From the NCBI GenBank assembly GCA_008694505.1, contig VZDJ01007749.1, positions 3,562,941 through 3,626,940 on the forward strand: a DNA stretch of 64,000 bases, given 5' to 3'. Within the stretch, counting starts at the first letter, position 1, and each line of letters starts with the position of its first letter. Position numbers and translations under genes: made by a program. Source of the DNA: Cyanoderma ruficeps. Its lineage: Eukaryota; Chordata; Aves; Passeriformes; Timaliidae. Of the stretch, positions 1 to 11,640 are shown in pieces. The notes beneath the pieces are model-generated. The model saw only the letters and a list, made by a program, of their open reading frames with translations, was not told where the DNA came from and searched no databases.

Positions 1-2849
1 CTTACTTCTGTAGGGACTGGGAAATTGTAGGAGCCATACCTTAGGGTTTTTCCAGACATGTACCAGTTCCTATTTTGCCTTTGCCTTCATTATGCTAACT
101 TCTATCCTCCCTGCATTCCTCCTTGTTCTAGGAACACATCTATCTGAAGTCTGGAAATGTGAGAGTGCAAGAACAAGTTGATATTTTACCTGCAAAAATG
201 CAAACATATGTCCTGGAAGGACAAAGTTGCTTCCCTGTGAGAGTGATTTGAGATATCTGAAAGAGCTGAGATGTAGCAGGGAATATTTTGGAATAACTTT
301 GCGATGTGACAAACAAAACAGGCCTATTTGAGGCCTGCCTGTATTATGGTAGCCTGCCCTTGGACATATCACACTTGTTTGGATGGCTAAACTGATTTTT
401 ATTAAAGAAAAACATTTCTACGGTGTTTTCCCTTGAATATCTCTGAGTGCTTTAACAGGCTTGGGAGGTGCTGGGGAACAATCAACACAGAAGATGTTCT
501 ATGAATCTTGCAGCATTTATTTCTATGAATGTAAACTTTCCTTACTCCCTTTTTATTCAGGCATCAAAAGGAAAAGAACAAGACAAAAGGAAAAGCTGAG
601 GCTTATACAAAATACTTTTCTCTATCATTTTTGCCAAAAAAAGAAGAATTACCACTGCATGTAAATCATCTTTTTTCCCCTTGCCTATTCTAGGCACTTT
701 CACTAGTACAGTGTAATTAGGCATAAGGTACTGAAATTATTTATATGTCAGACCTAAGGGACAATATTGTGCTTCACTGTTATTAGGCAAAAGGTACTAA
801 AAAATTGTTTACATGTCAGACCTAACAGTCTGTAGTTGTACCATTGTTTTAATAGATGCTTTCATGTTGATTTTAAATTTGGGGAATATGACTTCAGATT
901 ATGTAGCCAAAGGCCACCTAAAGATAATGAGCAAGAAGACAGGAAAAGAGTTAATGTTTTAAGGATCAGGTGTGCAGGGGTGCTTTTAAGATGTGCCAGA
1001 AAGCCAAATCCAGGCCAGGATGGCAATCCAGCACACAGAGGAATTTGGATGACTAAACAAATGGATGACTGCTGTAATTAGGAGGAGTTTTAAAGCCCCC
1101 TTAGAAAGAAATTAAAGGTCTGAAGTGTTGGTGGGAGATCACTGTCTGAGGGATGCACAGTGCCCTGAAGAAGGAGAGGTTTATGTGCAGCCTTGAAGGA
1201 ATGTGGAGAATCACTGTAGTTCCTGAACACAGGTGTGACTGTGCCAGGCTCACTGGGCTCAGTGCTCACACACTCACATGAACTAGGTGCTGCTGTTCCA
1301 GGGCTTGACATAGGCAGTCCACAGACAGGTTTGCAGGGGTGCAGCGAGCAGAGATAAGTGAGATGTATGGGTACCTGCTTGCTCTGAAAATCAGGTTTTG
1401 CTGTTCTCAGACTAGCTGCTTTTGTAAATAATGACCTTGCCAGTTTTAGTTCCTTGTGCTGGTACAGGAGTGCTTGGAGATGCTCCTGTGAGAAGGGAAT
1501 TTCTTCTAGTTTTTGCTTTTTTTTTAATTAAAATCGCCTGTCTCCCCTTTCCCCAAAGTGCATTCTCTTGTCTCCATAAGGAGTGTATGTAGCCTTAGCT
1601 GGTGGATCACCTCTTCATCATCCCTGGGACATTAACCTGTGATGAAACTCCACAGATGCAGAGCTCAGGAAGATTGTGTGGTGGACCCTGAATGAGATGA
1701 TGTGTAAAAGTCAATGCCAAGGTAAAGCAAATCCTTTCAAACCCCCTTCTTGACAGGCAAGAATCTGAGTAGTAGCCTGATAGACAGGAACAGTCTCTGG
1801 GCATGGCTGGTAGGGTGTGACTCTCTCAGTGCCGTACTGGTTGCACCACGCAATGCTCCAGGATGACTCTCCTGTGGGCTGGTGGCAACAGCAGGGACTA
1901 AGTTGGCTCACAGTGGAGACTCAGGAATTTTATTCAGAAGTATTTATGCAGGCAAGTGTCAGTTATGTGACGCAGCAGCTGTGTCTCACAGCATGAAGTC
2001 TGTATCACCCACCTTCCTGAGGGATAAACCCCCCATCACAGCTGCCAGCAGCTCTGTGTTTCCATTTAATGGGCAGTGTCCCTGCACTGCTGATTGCCAT
2101 GAAGAACTTCTGGAGGACTGTGGAAGTAGAAATGCTAGGGTGTAAGTAGCTCCCTGACTAAACCTTCACCCTGTCTCCTGAAGCACTAATCACTGTGTAA
2201 CCTCTGTGATAAACCAGTCCCTGTGCTGAAGAAAGAATCCAGACTGGCCATGAGTGGTGTGGCAGCCCTGTGTGTGTGGCAGATGTGTGCAATTTGTACC
2301 CCACTATTTGTCCTTCTCACAGCACCTCTCAGGGAATGTAAACCTTCCAACCACTCTGCAAACAGCGCTCACAGCAGCAGAACCTGTTTCTCTCCCGTAG
2401 TTTTTGTAAATCAATGGCTGCTCTTCTGACCTGACCCAGATTTGTACTCCAGTTACTCCCTGGTGGCATGGAGGAGCCAGAAGCTTGTTCTGTGTTTGAA
2501 CAACATTGTACATATCCTCAAATACCTGAGGTGTGATGCCCAGTACACGGGCTGCTAGTGTCAGAGAAGGGGCTCGTGTCTCTGAGGTTGTGCTTTGGAA
2601 GTTGAGGACTTCACTGAATTACCTGCATTGTGAGCACAGAGATCATTTAATCATTTGTTAAGCAAGTGGCAGCACTACAGAGAAAGACCAAGAAGGCCTG
2701 GGCTTGATGGTGTAGCCTGGAAAGACAATGAAGAGTGACACTTAACTAAACCCAGTTCTCTGAGGTTACCTTTGGATGCTCATCTTTCTCTCCATCATTA
2801 TTTCAGCTTAGAAAATACTTCCCTCACAGAAGCCAATGTTGTTTTACCA
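1..2849. other. Intergenic, nothing recognised apart from the 716-825 duplication
   Basis: This is mixed-composition non-coding DNA. Open frames are all under 100 codons, overlap on both strands and show no recognisable domain. Confidence 0.7.
716..825 (+). repeat. Imperfect direct duplication of about 43 bp
   Basis: 716-757 and 782-825 share attaggca, aaggtact and atgtcagacctaa in the same order with a few substitutions and small indels. The period is about 66 bp. It is a local tandem duplication; no function is apparent. Confidence 0.75.
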
Positions 2850-3600
2850 CTACTTTTGCTATTTATGTTGGCTAGAGAAAAACAGCTAGTATGAGAAGAC
2901 ATTTAATTTATTGTTAGTATACTTAAAAGTTTTACCAGTGTGCTCAGAGAGTACTCATCAATTGCAATGATGCTAAAAATGATAAACAGTATTACCTAGA
3001 GTATTAGAGACAAAGGGTCAAAACATACACGTAAGAGCACTTCAGCTGCTGCAGCTTTCCCCAGGCTTTGCTCAGCCCTCCAGTCTCAGGGTAGCAGATT
3101 CAGAGGTGCTGTGTCCCCCAGGAGAAGGGGGAGGGCTGCAGGTGTCATGGGCCCAACAAGTCCTTTGCTCCAGCAGCACATCCACAATGGCAGGAGGGTG
3201 GTCATGGTGATTCTCTCCTCCTCTGCTGGAGTCCAGCTGGGGCTGCTTCCACCCCATCTTTAAGGCTCTCCTCGCAGTGCTCCTCAGTCCTCAGAGCTGG
3301 GTACATTGCACTGACTCAGGCAGAGCTGTGCACGCCTTGCAGAGCTGCTCCTGGCCCTCCTGGCTGTTGTGAGCGATGTTTCCCAGCCCCAAGGTCACGT
3401 TCCTCTGTTGATGCAGCGGCTGTTGGGAGGGAGTGTTCATAGCGCCGGGGCTGCTGGGGGCTGCTGGGTCCCTGTGTGTCCCGACCAAAGCAAGGTTCAC
3501 AAATCTCTCTCTCAGGCTTTGCAGCTTTAGTAAACGGCCTGTGGCCTGTTTCTGCCAGTGGCCAGGCTGTGATTCATGGGCAAACAGAGCCTCTCTGCCA
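2850..3600. repeat. Diverged repeat, copy 1 of 2
   Basis: This stretch aligns in direct orientation with 8330-9250. Shared anchors include tcctcctctgctggagtcca near 3216, the block starting caggcagagctgtgcac at 3317, ccagccccaagg near 3387, and ccaaagcaaggtt near 3485. The offset stays close to 5.48-5.49 kb over about 500 bp, and identity in the best 140-bp block is roughly 75%. Copy 1 lacks about 200 bp present in copy 2 (near 8960-9170). The family is not identified. A minus-strand frame here reads GLGNIAHNSQEGQEQLC, which looks faintly like an armadillo repeat. Confidence 0.7.
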
Positions 3601-6349
3601 CCCTATGGCGTGAGCGGTCACACACGAGTCCAGCAAGGACATTGCGAACCCTCCTGTGGCTCAAGGCTCCTCACTAGGACCGAGCAGCTGATCTTCTTGG
3701 AGGCATTTGCTCTTTCCTACCTGGTCTTGCCTCGTGTGGATCTGAGGGTGGCCTGTAGCTCTTGACTTTGGTGCATGGCTGCTACTTGGTTTACATAATA
3801 TATTATTTTATAGCCAGTTTAATAGTCTGCACAATTAACCAAATTCTTGCAATTCCCAGGATCACACTTCTAGACTTGACAGCCTAGTTAAAATTTTCAG
3901 TGGATGATGAAATGCCAACAAGGAAGGATTTGCACCAAGTATGATGGCCAGCATCTTTTATTGCTGTTGTAGTAAGAGCAACTTGCTCTTTTTTGTGACA
4001 CACTGCAAACCTTGCTTTGGTGCCTGTGAGACTACAAAAACTACATGTAGATGCTGTAATCTGCAACAACTGATCAAAACCTAGCCCAAATGTTCACAGT
4101 TCGAAAGTTTCTTTGTTCAGTTAAAAAGTTTCTAGCAATTTTAGTGTCACTTCTGAAAATATTTTGTCATTAAAATCATACATTTAAATTAAAGTTACAT
4201 TAAACAGTCATGCATTACCAGACAGCTTAGACATGCAGAGGTGATTTCTGGATTCTGGAGATACACACAAACACAGCTGGATCCCATATAAGTGATGAAA
4301 TTCCCACTGGAAACCAAAGGGTATATTTCATATTCACTTCTGGCTAGACCCAGTTCTAAATGGATTATCTTTTTGTAAGCAATTTGTGTAAGTGCTTCTT
4401 GCTTGCTGGTGTCCCTCCAGGGAGGCAGCTGGGAGCACTCCACCTTGCTGGGCTGCACGTGGCCACTGTGCAGCTCTCATCTCAGGAAACCTCCTGCTGC
4501 CAGTGTCTACAGTCCCCTCCTCATCTCCTCCATAACAAAATAAATTTTTTCATCAGCACAGTACATGTATCATCCATGTATGCAGTTATTTGATATCCCC
4601 ATCACTGGGGACCTTTAGCTTTCTACCTATTCCAGCACCATCAATTTATACATAGGTGCTCTAAATTAGACTAAAAACTGTGCAAAGCTACACTAAGTGT
4701 ATATGTTTTTGAAATAAAACTCACCCTACTAAAAATTTCTTCTTCTAAAACACTTCTTTTGTTCAACTTTGCTTCTCATATTATTTCAAAATACTAGGTT
4801 TTACAGCTATGTGTTTTACATGTACAGGTGCTCTATCAGTCAGGATCACTACCAATAACAGGAGGTATGTCCATACTCATCAAGGGAAACTAGATTTCTC
4901 TTATTTGGAGATGATGACTCCTTTAGAATGGATCAATGGATTCTTCCTTGTCACCACAGCTTGTTAATTCTTTTCTCTTATTTGAGCTTCAGTAATAGCA
5001 ACTGTTCTAAAAAAAGAGATTATATTTTTCCACACATCTATGCATGTATAATTAGAAAGCAAAATAAAAACAAGAAAGCAAGCACTAAGCATCATACAAT
5101 TAATAATATCTGTAATTTGGAGTTGTTACTGTGCTACCTATGGAAGACAAAACAGCAAAGATTGTTATGAATAGTTATCTCACTTAAACAAGGTAGAAAA
5201 CATTTACACCCATAGAACTTCTGATGATATTAAGGATCTAACAAACTGCATCTTCACATTTTTAAATACAATTTATTAGTTTATGTTTTTAGACAGTTAC
5301 TCACAAATCTTCCATCACAATTGCTTAAGCTGGTTCTGTCTTATCTGTGTAACAGAAGAACTTTATATTTTAATTTTAAAATATTACATTAATGTGTATA
5401 CTTTACCATGATAGGTGTTTTTTGATTTTTTTTTAACTTCTCTTTTTCTCCACTCTAAGAAAAAAAATGCTGGTGTTAATGCGCCAACTATGCATCACAG
5501 ATTTAACCTTTTGTTTTCAGAGTGAATTCTGTCCCAAGTCAATTAGAATATTTTATCATTAATAACCATCCCTCCCTCAAAACTTTATAGGTGCATACAT
5601 AATCTGCCACTTTTCCAGCTTGTAATTTTTAAGCATGGTTAGCAATTAGTTCACATTCCTAATTTGAATTCCTAATGATACCATTCCTAAATTTCTTTGC
5701 TGCACATTCTTCCACACACTTACGTGAGAACACACTACTGAATGTTAAACATGAGCTGCTTCATTTTCTTGAATTTGCTCTGCTTGTACCTCTTGATTTC
5801 TCTCCTTTGCCTCTGACAACAGGCAGGTATTTTTTTTTTAAATGGTGGGGTTTTTTTCTTTTGGTAAGTCCAAACCCTTTTGGATTGCCTACAGAAGACC
5901 CAGAAAGAAGATGTTATTCTTTCCTCCTTGCTTCACCTTCAGTGTTTACACCATGCTTGGGACTCCTGTAACTTTTCTTGCACAGCCCTTCATACCTAGA
6001 GCTCATTCCCAGTCCTACTATTGCACATCACTGCTCACAAATGTGGCAGCCCAGCTGGTGTCACAGCTTCAGTGTTTTATCTGTCCTAAAAGCCTTTTTT
6101 CCCCCAAAAATAGCTTCTGCTGACTTGGCCTGAGCAGCATTTGATACCCCTGCCCAGAACCAGTGCAGCAAAGTGGGTGTCATGGTGGCTGTGGCAGAGC
6201 TCAAGCAGCTTCTGCTTTACTGCCAAGTCGTTCCCGCTGGAATAGTCAACTTTTCCCTCTGTGTTTCTCCTGTAAAGATAAGCAAACCCAAAACCCCATA
6301 ACACTTCACTCCTCCTGCATTTCTCTCACCAGAGGAGCCTTCTCAATTT
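3601..6349. other. Intergenic, AT-rich, nothing recognised
   Basis: AT-rich non-coding DNA lies between repeat copy 1 and the retroviral remnant, especially 4580-5700. I looked on the minus strand for retroviral polymerase or protease motifs that should follow gag and saw none. Confidence 0.65.
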
Positions 6350-6382
6350 GCACCAGACACAGTCTGGTGCCCCAGCTTTATA
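6350..6382 (-). promoter_or_regulatory. TATA-like box followed by a perfect hairpin, minus strand
   Basis: On the minus strand TATAAAG (6382-6376) is followed 5 nt later by GCACCAGAC, a 3-nt loop, and GTCTGGTGC (6370-6350). The arms are exact complements of 9 bp. The position is about 120 bp after the gag-like stop. Confidence 0.45.
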
Positions 6383-6503
6383 TGTGATATGGATACCTCG
6401 AGGGCTCTGCTTCCCATCTCCCAGTGCTCCCAGTGTGGGAGCCTTCCCCAGTGGTCCGGATTTGGTCTGACCACGAGCCCGGGGAAGAGGGGGCCTGTCT
6501 GCC

Positions 6504-7814
6504 TTAGGCTGTGACAGGGAGGGCAGGAGCCCCGGGTTCGCTTCCCTCTCTTCTCCCGGTGATCTCCAGCAGGCGATCCAACAAAACCCTGGTGGGAGCG
6601 TTATCCCAGCGGGCCATGTCCTCCCCTTGCCTCCGGAGCTCCCTCCAGATGTCCACTCGCATCGTGCTTAACTCCCTCCTGGCCACAGCATTTTGTAGCA
6701 CAAACCGGGGGGCTGCACCGTACTGCCACTGTCTCTTGCCCTGCCACCTTCCTGTCCTCCCTTTTCCCACGAAGGGGCTCTGGGGGGTCACACCAGCAGA
6801 GGCAGTGGTCTGCAGCACCTCTGTGTCCTGCATATCCCGGGAGTTGTCCCTTCCTCTGCTGCCCCTTCCTCTCCCGGATCCCGCTCTGTCCTCCCTTGCC
6901 CAGACAGCGCCTGCCGACTGCTCTCTCCTTCCCTGGGTGTTCCTGGGTTTGAACTGGCGAGGAGCTGGGCCAGTGGTGGTTGTTCCCTCCACGATAACTT
7001 GTTGTGCCTGCAGCTGCACACTTCTCTCATTTCCCCGCTCCGCTACTCCCCTCTCCCTCTTCCCAGCCACTGGAGCACGGGTAAGTGAAACAGGATTTGT
7101 TTTAAATCTTTCTGGCCTCTCAGAAGCTACTGACTGTGGGTTCACAGGCGTACAATGCTCTGTGGAGGGGCTGCCGTCTGGATTAACCCATTCCTTTCCA
7201 TCCCAATGCTCATCATCCCTTTGATGGGGTGTTTTTGTAGGGGCTGTGACAGCCCCGTGTTTTGCCTCCAACGCGGCTTTTAACTTTTCCATCTTGACCT
7301 CACAGGCCCGGTGGTCTGTGCCCCTCTCTTTTAGGGTCTGTATTTTTTGCACCAGTAATTGGATTGCTCCTTGTGCCTCCTCTACAGCTTTTGTACTGAT
7401 GGCTACTTTTTCCTTCAATGCCTGATTTTCATTCAAAATGGCCTTTTTTTGTTCACACACCTCTTGATACTGGAGAGCACTTCGCACTTGTTCCACGGCC
7501 ACAGCTCCTTCTCGAGTTATATGCTCCTCTAGTTTAAGCTGCTGAGCCTTTATTTCTTCTTTCAGTTTCTCGTTTTCCTCCCTTAGGTTCTGAATTTCTA
7601 CCTGGGCTGCCTGTTTTTCTTCAGCTAAGCTATTGGCAACTAACCACACAGCCCACGCTCCTGCACATTTTAAGGATTTTTGGGAGAAGAGTTTACACTT
7701 GGTCATCTCTTTTAATTTGGCAAACTCTAGGTCAGCCTGCTGCATACTTCTGCAAGAGTTTGGACCCCAGGGGTTTGTTCCCCATTGAATAACCCAATTT
7801 GCCAGCTCTGACAT
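6504..7814 (-). CDS. Endogenous retrovirus Gag-like protein, 436 codons, intact frame
   Basis: This uninterrupted minus-strand frame starts at ATG 7814-7812, with A at -3 (agacaaaaagATG), and stops at TAA 6506-6504. It has a Trp-rich N-terminus (residues 5-60), then a long heptad-rich coiled coil (about 62-185), a Pro/Thr/charged linker (190-305), an Arg-Gly box around GRGRGSRGR (314-322), and a basic C-terminal helical region (370-422). I see no CCHC zinc knuckle. Coiled coil plus GR box without a knuckle resembles Gag of foamy-like and ERV-L-like elements; I recall similar frames repeated in passerine genomes but cannot check this. Expected role: virion core assembly and RNA binding if expressed. 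No protease, polymerase or envelope follows, so the element is incomplete. Alternatives are a domesticated gag gene or a cellular coiled-coil protein. Confidence 0.65.
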   Translation of the reverse strand: MSELANWVIQWGTNPWGPNSCRSMQQADLEFAKLKEMTKCKLFSQKSLKCAGAWAVWLVANSLAEEKQAAQVEIQNLREENEKLKEEIKAQQLKLEEHITREGAVAVEQVRSALQYQEVCEQKKAILNENQALKEKVAISTKAVEEAQGAIQLLVQKIQTLKERGTDHRACEVKMEKLKAALEAKHGAVTAPTKTPHQRDDEHWDGKEWVNPDGSPSTEHCTPVNPQSVASERPERFKTNPVSLTRAPVAGKRERGVAERGNERSVQLQAQQVIVEGTTTTGPAPRQFKPRNTQGRREQSAGAVWAREDRAGSGRGRGSRGRDNSRDMQDTEVLQTTASAGVTPQSPFVGKGRTGRWQGKRQWQYGAAPRFVLQNAVARRELSTMRVDIWRELRRQGEDMARWDNAPTRVLLDRLLEITGRREGSEPGAPALPVTA

Positions 7815-8329
7815 CTTTTTGTCTTCTCTAAAGGTATTTTAGACTTTACAGAAAGGTCTGTTTACAAACTACAGCTCAAGCAGGTTGAGAGAAGATGGCA
7901 GAGCCTCACCCAAATCTGGGCTTGCTCCTCTGTTGTTTGTTTAGTGTACTCCTTCCCTCAACTATGAAGTCCCCTAAGCAGGGATTTCTAATTTATCTCT
8001 TCTCATAGACAAGGCAGAGAGCTTTCATTCCTCTGTCCAAAGATAGTTAGAGGTGTCCCTTGAACATTTCTCTTTGCTAGGCAGGAGGAAGAAGGCTTTC
8101 AAACCAGCTGGATTCCCCACTTCAATATTTTCAACTGGTCTGTGTTGCCCCCAAAACCGGGTGCTATGTGCTCAGCAAGATGCTTGAGGCCATGTACACA
8201 CAGAGTAGCCTTGTTGCTGGTTGTCTCTGACTGCCACAGAATGGCACCCCAAAAACGGCTCTCTCAGAAGGGCTACTCACAAAAATGCTGTAAGGGCTCC
8301 CCAGAAGGCTCCTGCCTTCTCTGCTGGTT

Positions 8330-9250
8330 CTGTGCACCACAGCTCGTGCCTTTAGTGGGCTGGAGAAACACACCTCACACAGGAGAATCTGCTGTTTGAC
8401 TACTCCACAGTTCTAACAGTCTGATCAAAGAGTGTTAATCAATCCACTTACAGTGCTGGATGATATTATCTAGACTATCAGAGAAAAAGGAGATAAAAGG
8501 GAAAAACAATCCCTTATGAGTATCAAACCCACCCCCTCCCTTGTCTGCTATGTCTTTCCCCAGTTTATGCTCACCCCTCTGCTGCCTGAGGATAGCTGCA
8601 GGTGTCCTGGCACAAGTCCTTCACCTCCAAGGAGCACAGTGCCGATGATGGAACCCCTCTTCTGCCTCTCCAGGGTGCTGCTAGTGGTGGATTCTGCCTC
8701 CTTCTCCTCTGCTGGAGTCCACCCAGGGCTGTCTGTGTGCTGCCCCTAAGGCTCCCCTGGCCCTGCTCCTCTGCCCCACATACAGTGCTGTCACCACTGA
8801 TCTTCCAGGCAGAGCTGTACACACCTTGCAGAACTGCTCCTCGCCCTCCCTGCTGCCTGTGAGTGGAGTTTGCCAGCCCCAAGGCTGTTCCCGTGGAAGC
8901 AGCAGCTGTCCATGGGGGAGTAGCTCACAGTGCCGCGGCTGCTGCTATCACCCTGTGCCAGAGGTTTCAAGGCCCCACTGCCCTCCCCTATCTGTGATTT
9001 TCCTCCTGGCTCAGGGAGAGATTGCTGTGCTCCTGCTGCTCTGCAAAAATGCAGCCAAGGCATGCTGCTGGAGACCTTTCGGCAACCCTTGGACTAGGGG
9101 AAGCAAAACTGAGCACTGATGGCTGAGGTCCCTGAATCCTTAGACAAAACTCTCTGAGACCTTCCCGCACGGCAAGTCCCAACCAAAACAAGGTTTGGCC
9201 AACCTCATGGTTGTGGCAGTGGCAAGGCCATAGATCATGGGCTATGGGCA
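8330..9250. repeat. Diverged repeat, copy 2 of 2
   Basis: This is the partner of 2850-3600, in the same orientation. Anchors: tggctggagaaac-like start near 8350, tatctagactatcagag near 8467, ttctcctctgctggagtcca near 8702, caggcagagctgtacac at 8806, ccagccccaagg near 8873, and ccaaccaaaacaaggtt near 9179. The pair brackets the Gag-like frame, so the copies could be old long terminal repeats, a tandem duplication, or two insertions of one repeat. Frames in this copy are interrupted. Confidence 0.7.
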
Positions 9251-9479
9251 TTCATTGCACCACCATCGCCCTGCTGCATTCCCCAAGAGCCCTGTGTTTT
9301 GCTACAACAGCCAGAGAAAGAGAGGAGCAAAGGCCTTGTGCTTCACCCTGACCAAAAATACCATCACTGAAGCCCCTCAGCCTTTTCAGCAGGAGCTGCA
9401 AGGAAAGCAGTGGGCCTTTGGGGGCTCGTGGGACCATGGGTGATGGCCTGTCCTGTCCTGTGGCCAAAGAAATCCATCA

Positions 9480-10960
9480 AGCAGTGCTGGCAGCAAGGGC
9501 GATAATCCTACATAGAAACAATCCCTCAAATAAGCGAAACCGGAGAAATATTTGAAGTTCAGCAGTTATTAAAACACATAAATCCCTGCTCATAAACCCC
9601 ACCGTCCCCACAGATCAATGCTTTGAGAGACATCTGAAGCTTTGTAAACTAGAAGAGGTAATAGGATTAAAGCTGCAATGTGACAAGACAGCTAATTTTT
9701 AATTATTTCTAACTCCTTTCTAATTTCTACTTCATCCTGAATATTTTAAAACCTTTCCAAATGTATTTCACAGGTTTCAATAACAACCTGGTAACTGGAT
9801 GTGGCATTATAGAAATTTATAATCACCTCCCAAAATGGGGATCTAAATTAATCTTTCTACATCTCATTAGTTTAGCTATCAGAGATCTTTTACAAGATAA
9901 TTGGCTTTCAGTGGCTTTAATTTAATTTAATTTATTAATATCTTACATTTATATTTCATAGATGCTCTTTTAATTATTGAACTGATACATCTCAGTAACA
10001 TAATTCTTTTATACAGCATCAAACTTTTGCTTTTAGGGCTCTAGAGCCTTTTAAAGATGTTTTAATGATAAATAATAAGTCCTTGTTTGTGTTTGCCTTT
10101 CGAGTGGCTATCAATTTACTCTTGCCTTAGGTTCTCACAGAGGAAAATTAGATCTTATTTTGGAACATCCTGGTTTGCAGATGAGGCTGGCTTTATTGTT
10201 AAACCAAAGCTTGTTCCAACTTTGTAATGCTATAAAAGCACAAACAAGGGGAGGCGGACGTGGCAGAAAGAATGTGGAACAAGGAGCCAATTCATAGCTG
10301 GCAGGTATTTGTGTAAATTATTCAGTGGGCAGCAGAGTTAGGGAAGCTGAATCTCCCACGGTGTTGTGTCCCATGGCTGAGCTCCCCAGTGCTGGTGGCA
10401 AAGCTGCCCTGTCTGGAGCTTCTCTTGCACCCATCAGCTGCTTGCTCTTCCTGCACCCACACCACTAGCTGGGTCTGGGGAGCTCCCCACCATGGCCTTG
10501 GCTAATTAATCTGCAGCAACACAGTGTGTGGAGACTTCCAGCCTGCCAAAAACTTTGCCTGAAATGTCCTCACCGAATCAGTGAGGACAGAGAGACAAGC
10601 ACACTGCACAACTGACCCCAAGAATATCCTTCCTTCGGAAACCAGCCTAAAAATATATTCTCTGCTAGAGCAGAATAGCAGCGTTGAAGCATCTGACAGT
10701 AAATGTGATGATAATTGATGCTTAATGAATAATCCAGGGTAGCTTTAATATTTAACTCCATAGAATACCTTTCGTCCCCAGGAGCTAAAGCAATTTATAA
10801 AAGGTGTACTTTTCCCCTGCAGGGCCTTCTTTAACCATGAAATACACCTTTTCAGGGGGACCAGCTACATGACTGGCCAGCACTGGACAGGTTGCACAGC
10901 ACTGCAGCACGGAGGGGCTTTGTCCCTTTGTCCTGCTCCAGGACCTGCTTGGAGTGAGGC
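9480..10960. other. Intergenic; AT-rich block 9640-10150 is a candidate conserved non-coding element
   Basis: No gene is seen. 9640-10150 is AT-rich and full of TAATT/ATTA homeodomain-type cores, unlike the flanks. Conservation cannot be judged from one sequence. Confidence 0.5.
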
Positions 10961-10964
10961 CATC

Positions 10965-11640
10965 TGCAACACCTGGGTTGGGGCAATTCCAGACATGAGT
11001 AGAGACAGGGAAAAGAAATCCTTGAGAGCCACCCTGATGAGGACTTGGGGGTTCTCATGGATGCATCACAAGCAGCACTGTCAATAGGCTGAGAGAGGGG
11101 ATCTTGCCCCACTACTCCGCCCTTATGAGACCTCACCTGGAGTTCTGTGCCCAGCTCGGGGTCCAGCAGAAGAGAGGCATGAACCTCCTAAAGGCAGTCC
11201 AGTGGAAGGCCAGAAAGATTCTCAGAGGGCTGGAGCACCTCTCCTATGAAGACAGGCTGAGAGAGTGGGGGCTCTTCAGCCTGAAGAAGAGAAGGCTCGA
11301 AGAGACCCTAAAGCACCTTCAAGTACTTAAAGGGAGTTCATTAAAAAAAAGGGAGAGTGACTTTTTAAATGGGTAGGTTGGGATAGGACAAGGAGGAATG
11401 GTTGTAAACTAAATGAGGAGCAATTGAGATTAGATGTTATGAAGTTCTTCGCTGTGAGCGTGAATGAGGCACAGGCCCAGAGAAGCTGTGGATGCCCCAC
11501 CCCTGGAAGTGTTCAAGGCCAGACTGGATGGGGCTTTCAGCAACCTGGTCTAGTGGAAGCTGTCCCTGCCCCTGACAGCAGTTTGGAACTAAGTGACCTT
11601 TAAGGCATCCTCTAACCCGAACCATTCTACAGGTCTATGA
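10965..11640 (+). mobile_element. CR1 LINE 3'-end fragment
   Basis: The sequence follows the avian CR1 3' region in order: tgagacctcacctggagt, gggctggagcacctctcctatga, ggctgagaga, cagcctgaagaagagaaggct, gaggtt-type 3' UTR, ccctggaagtgttcaaggcc, and the terminal accattctac..tctatga. The element is on the plus strand, truncated at its 5' end and missing a stretch around 11060-11085. It could begin up to 100 bp further upstream. CR1 encodes reverse transcriptase and endonuclease when complete; here only degraded ORF2 end and 3' UTR remain. Confidence 0.92.

Larger units (their letters stand above)
6350..8150 (-). mobile_element. Truncated endogenous retrovirus containing the Gag-like frame (bounds uncertain)
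   Basis: The Gag-like frame implies a proviral remnant read on the minus strand. Downstream of the gag stop lie a TATA-like TATAAAG (6382-6376) and a perfect 9-bp-arm hairpin (6350-6370), which may belong to regulatory or LTR sequence. About 330 bp upstream of the ATG lies the edge of the repeat copy that starts near 8330. Translation of 3.8-6.35 kb shows no polymerase motifs. I could not find a primer binding site, target-site duplication or clean LTR ends. Confidence 0.4.

Noticed and set aside
6511..7224. 237-codon plus-strand frame opposite the Gag-like frame
   Set aside because: It is a shadow of the minus-strand frame in GC-rich codons and lacks the coherent coiled-coil and RG-box structure seen on the other strand.
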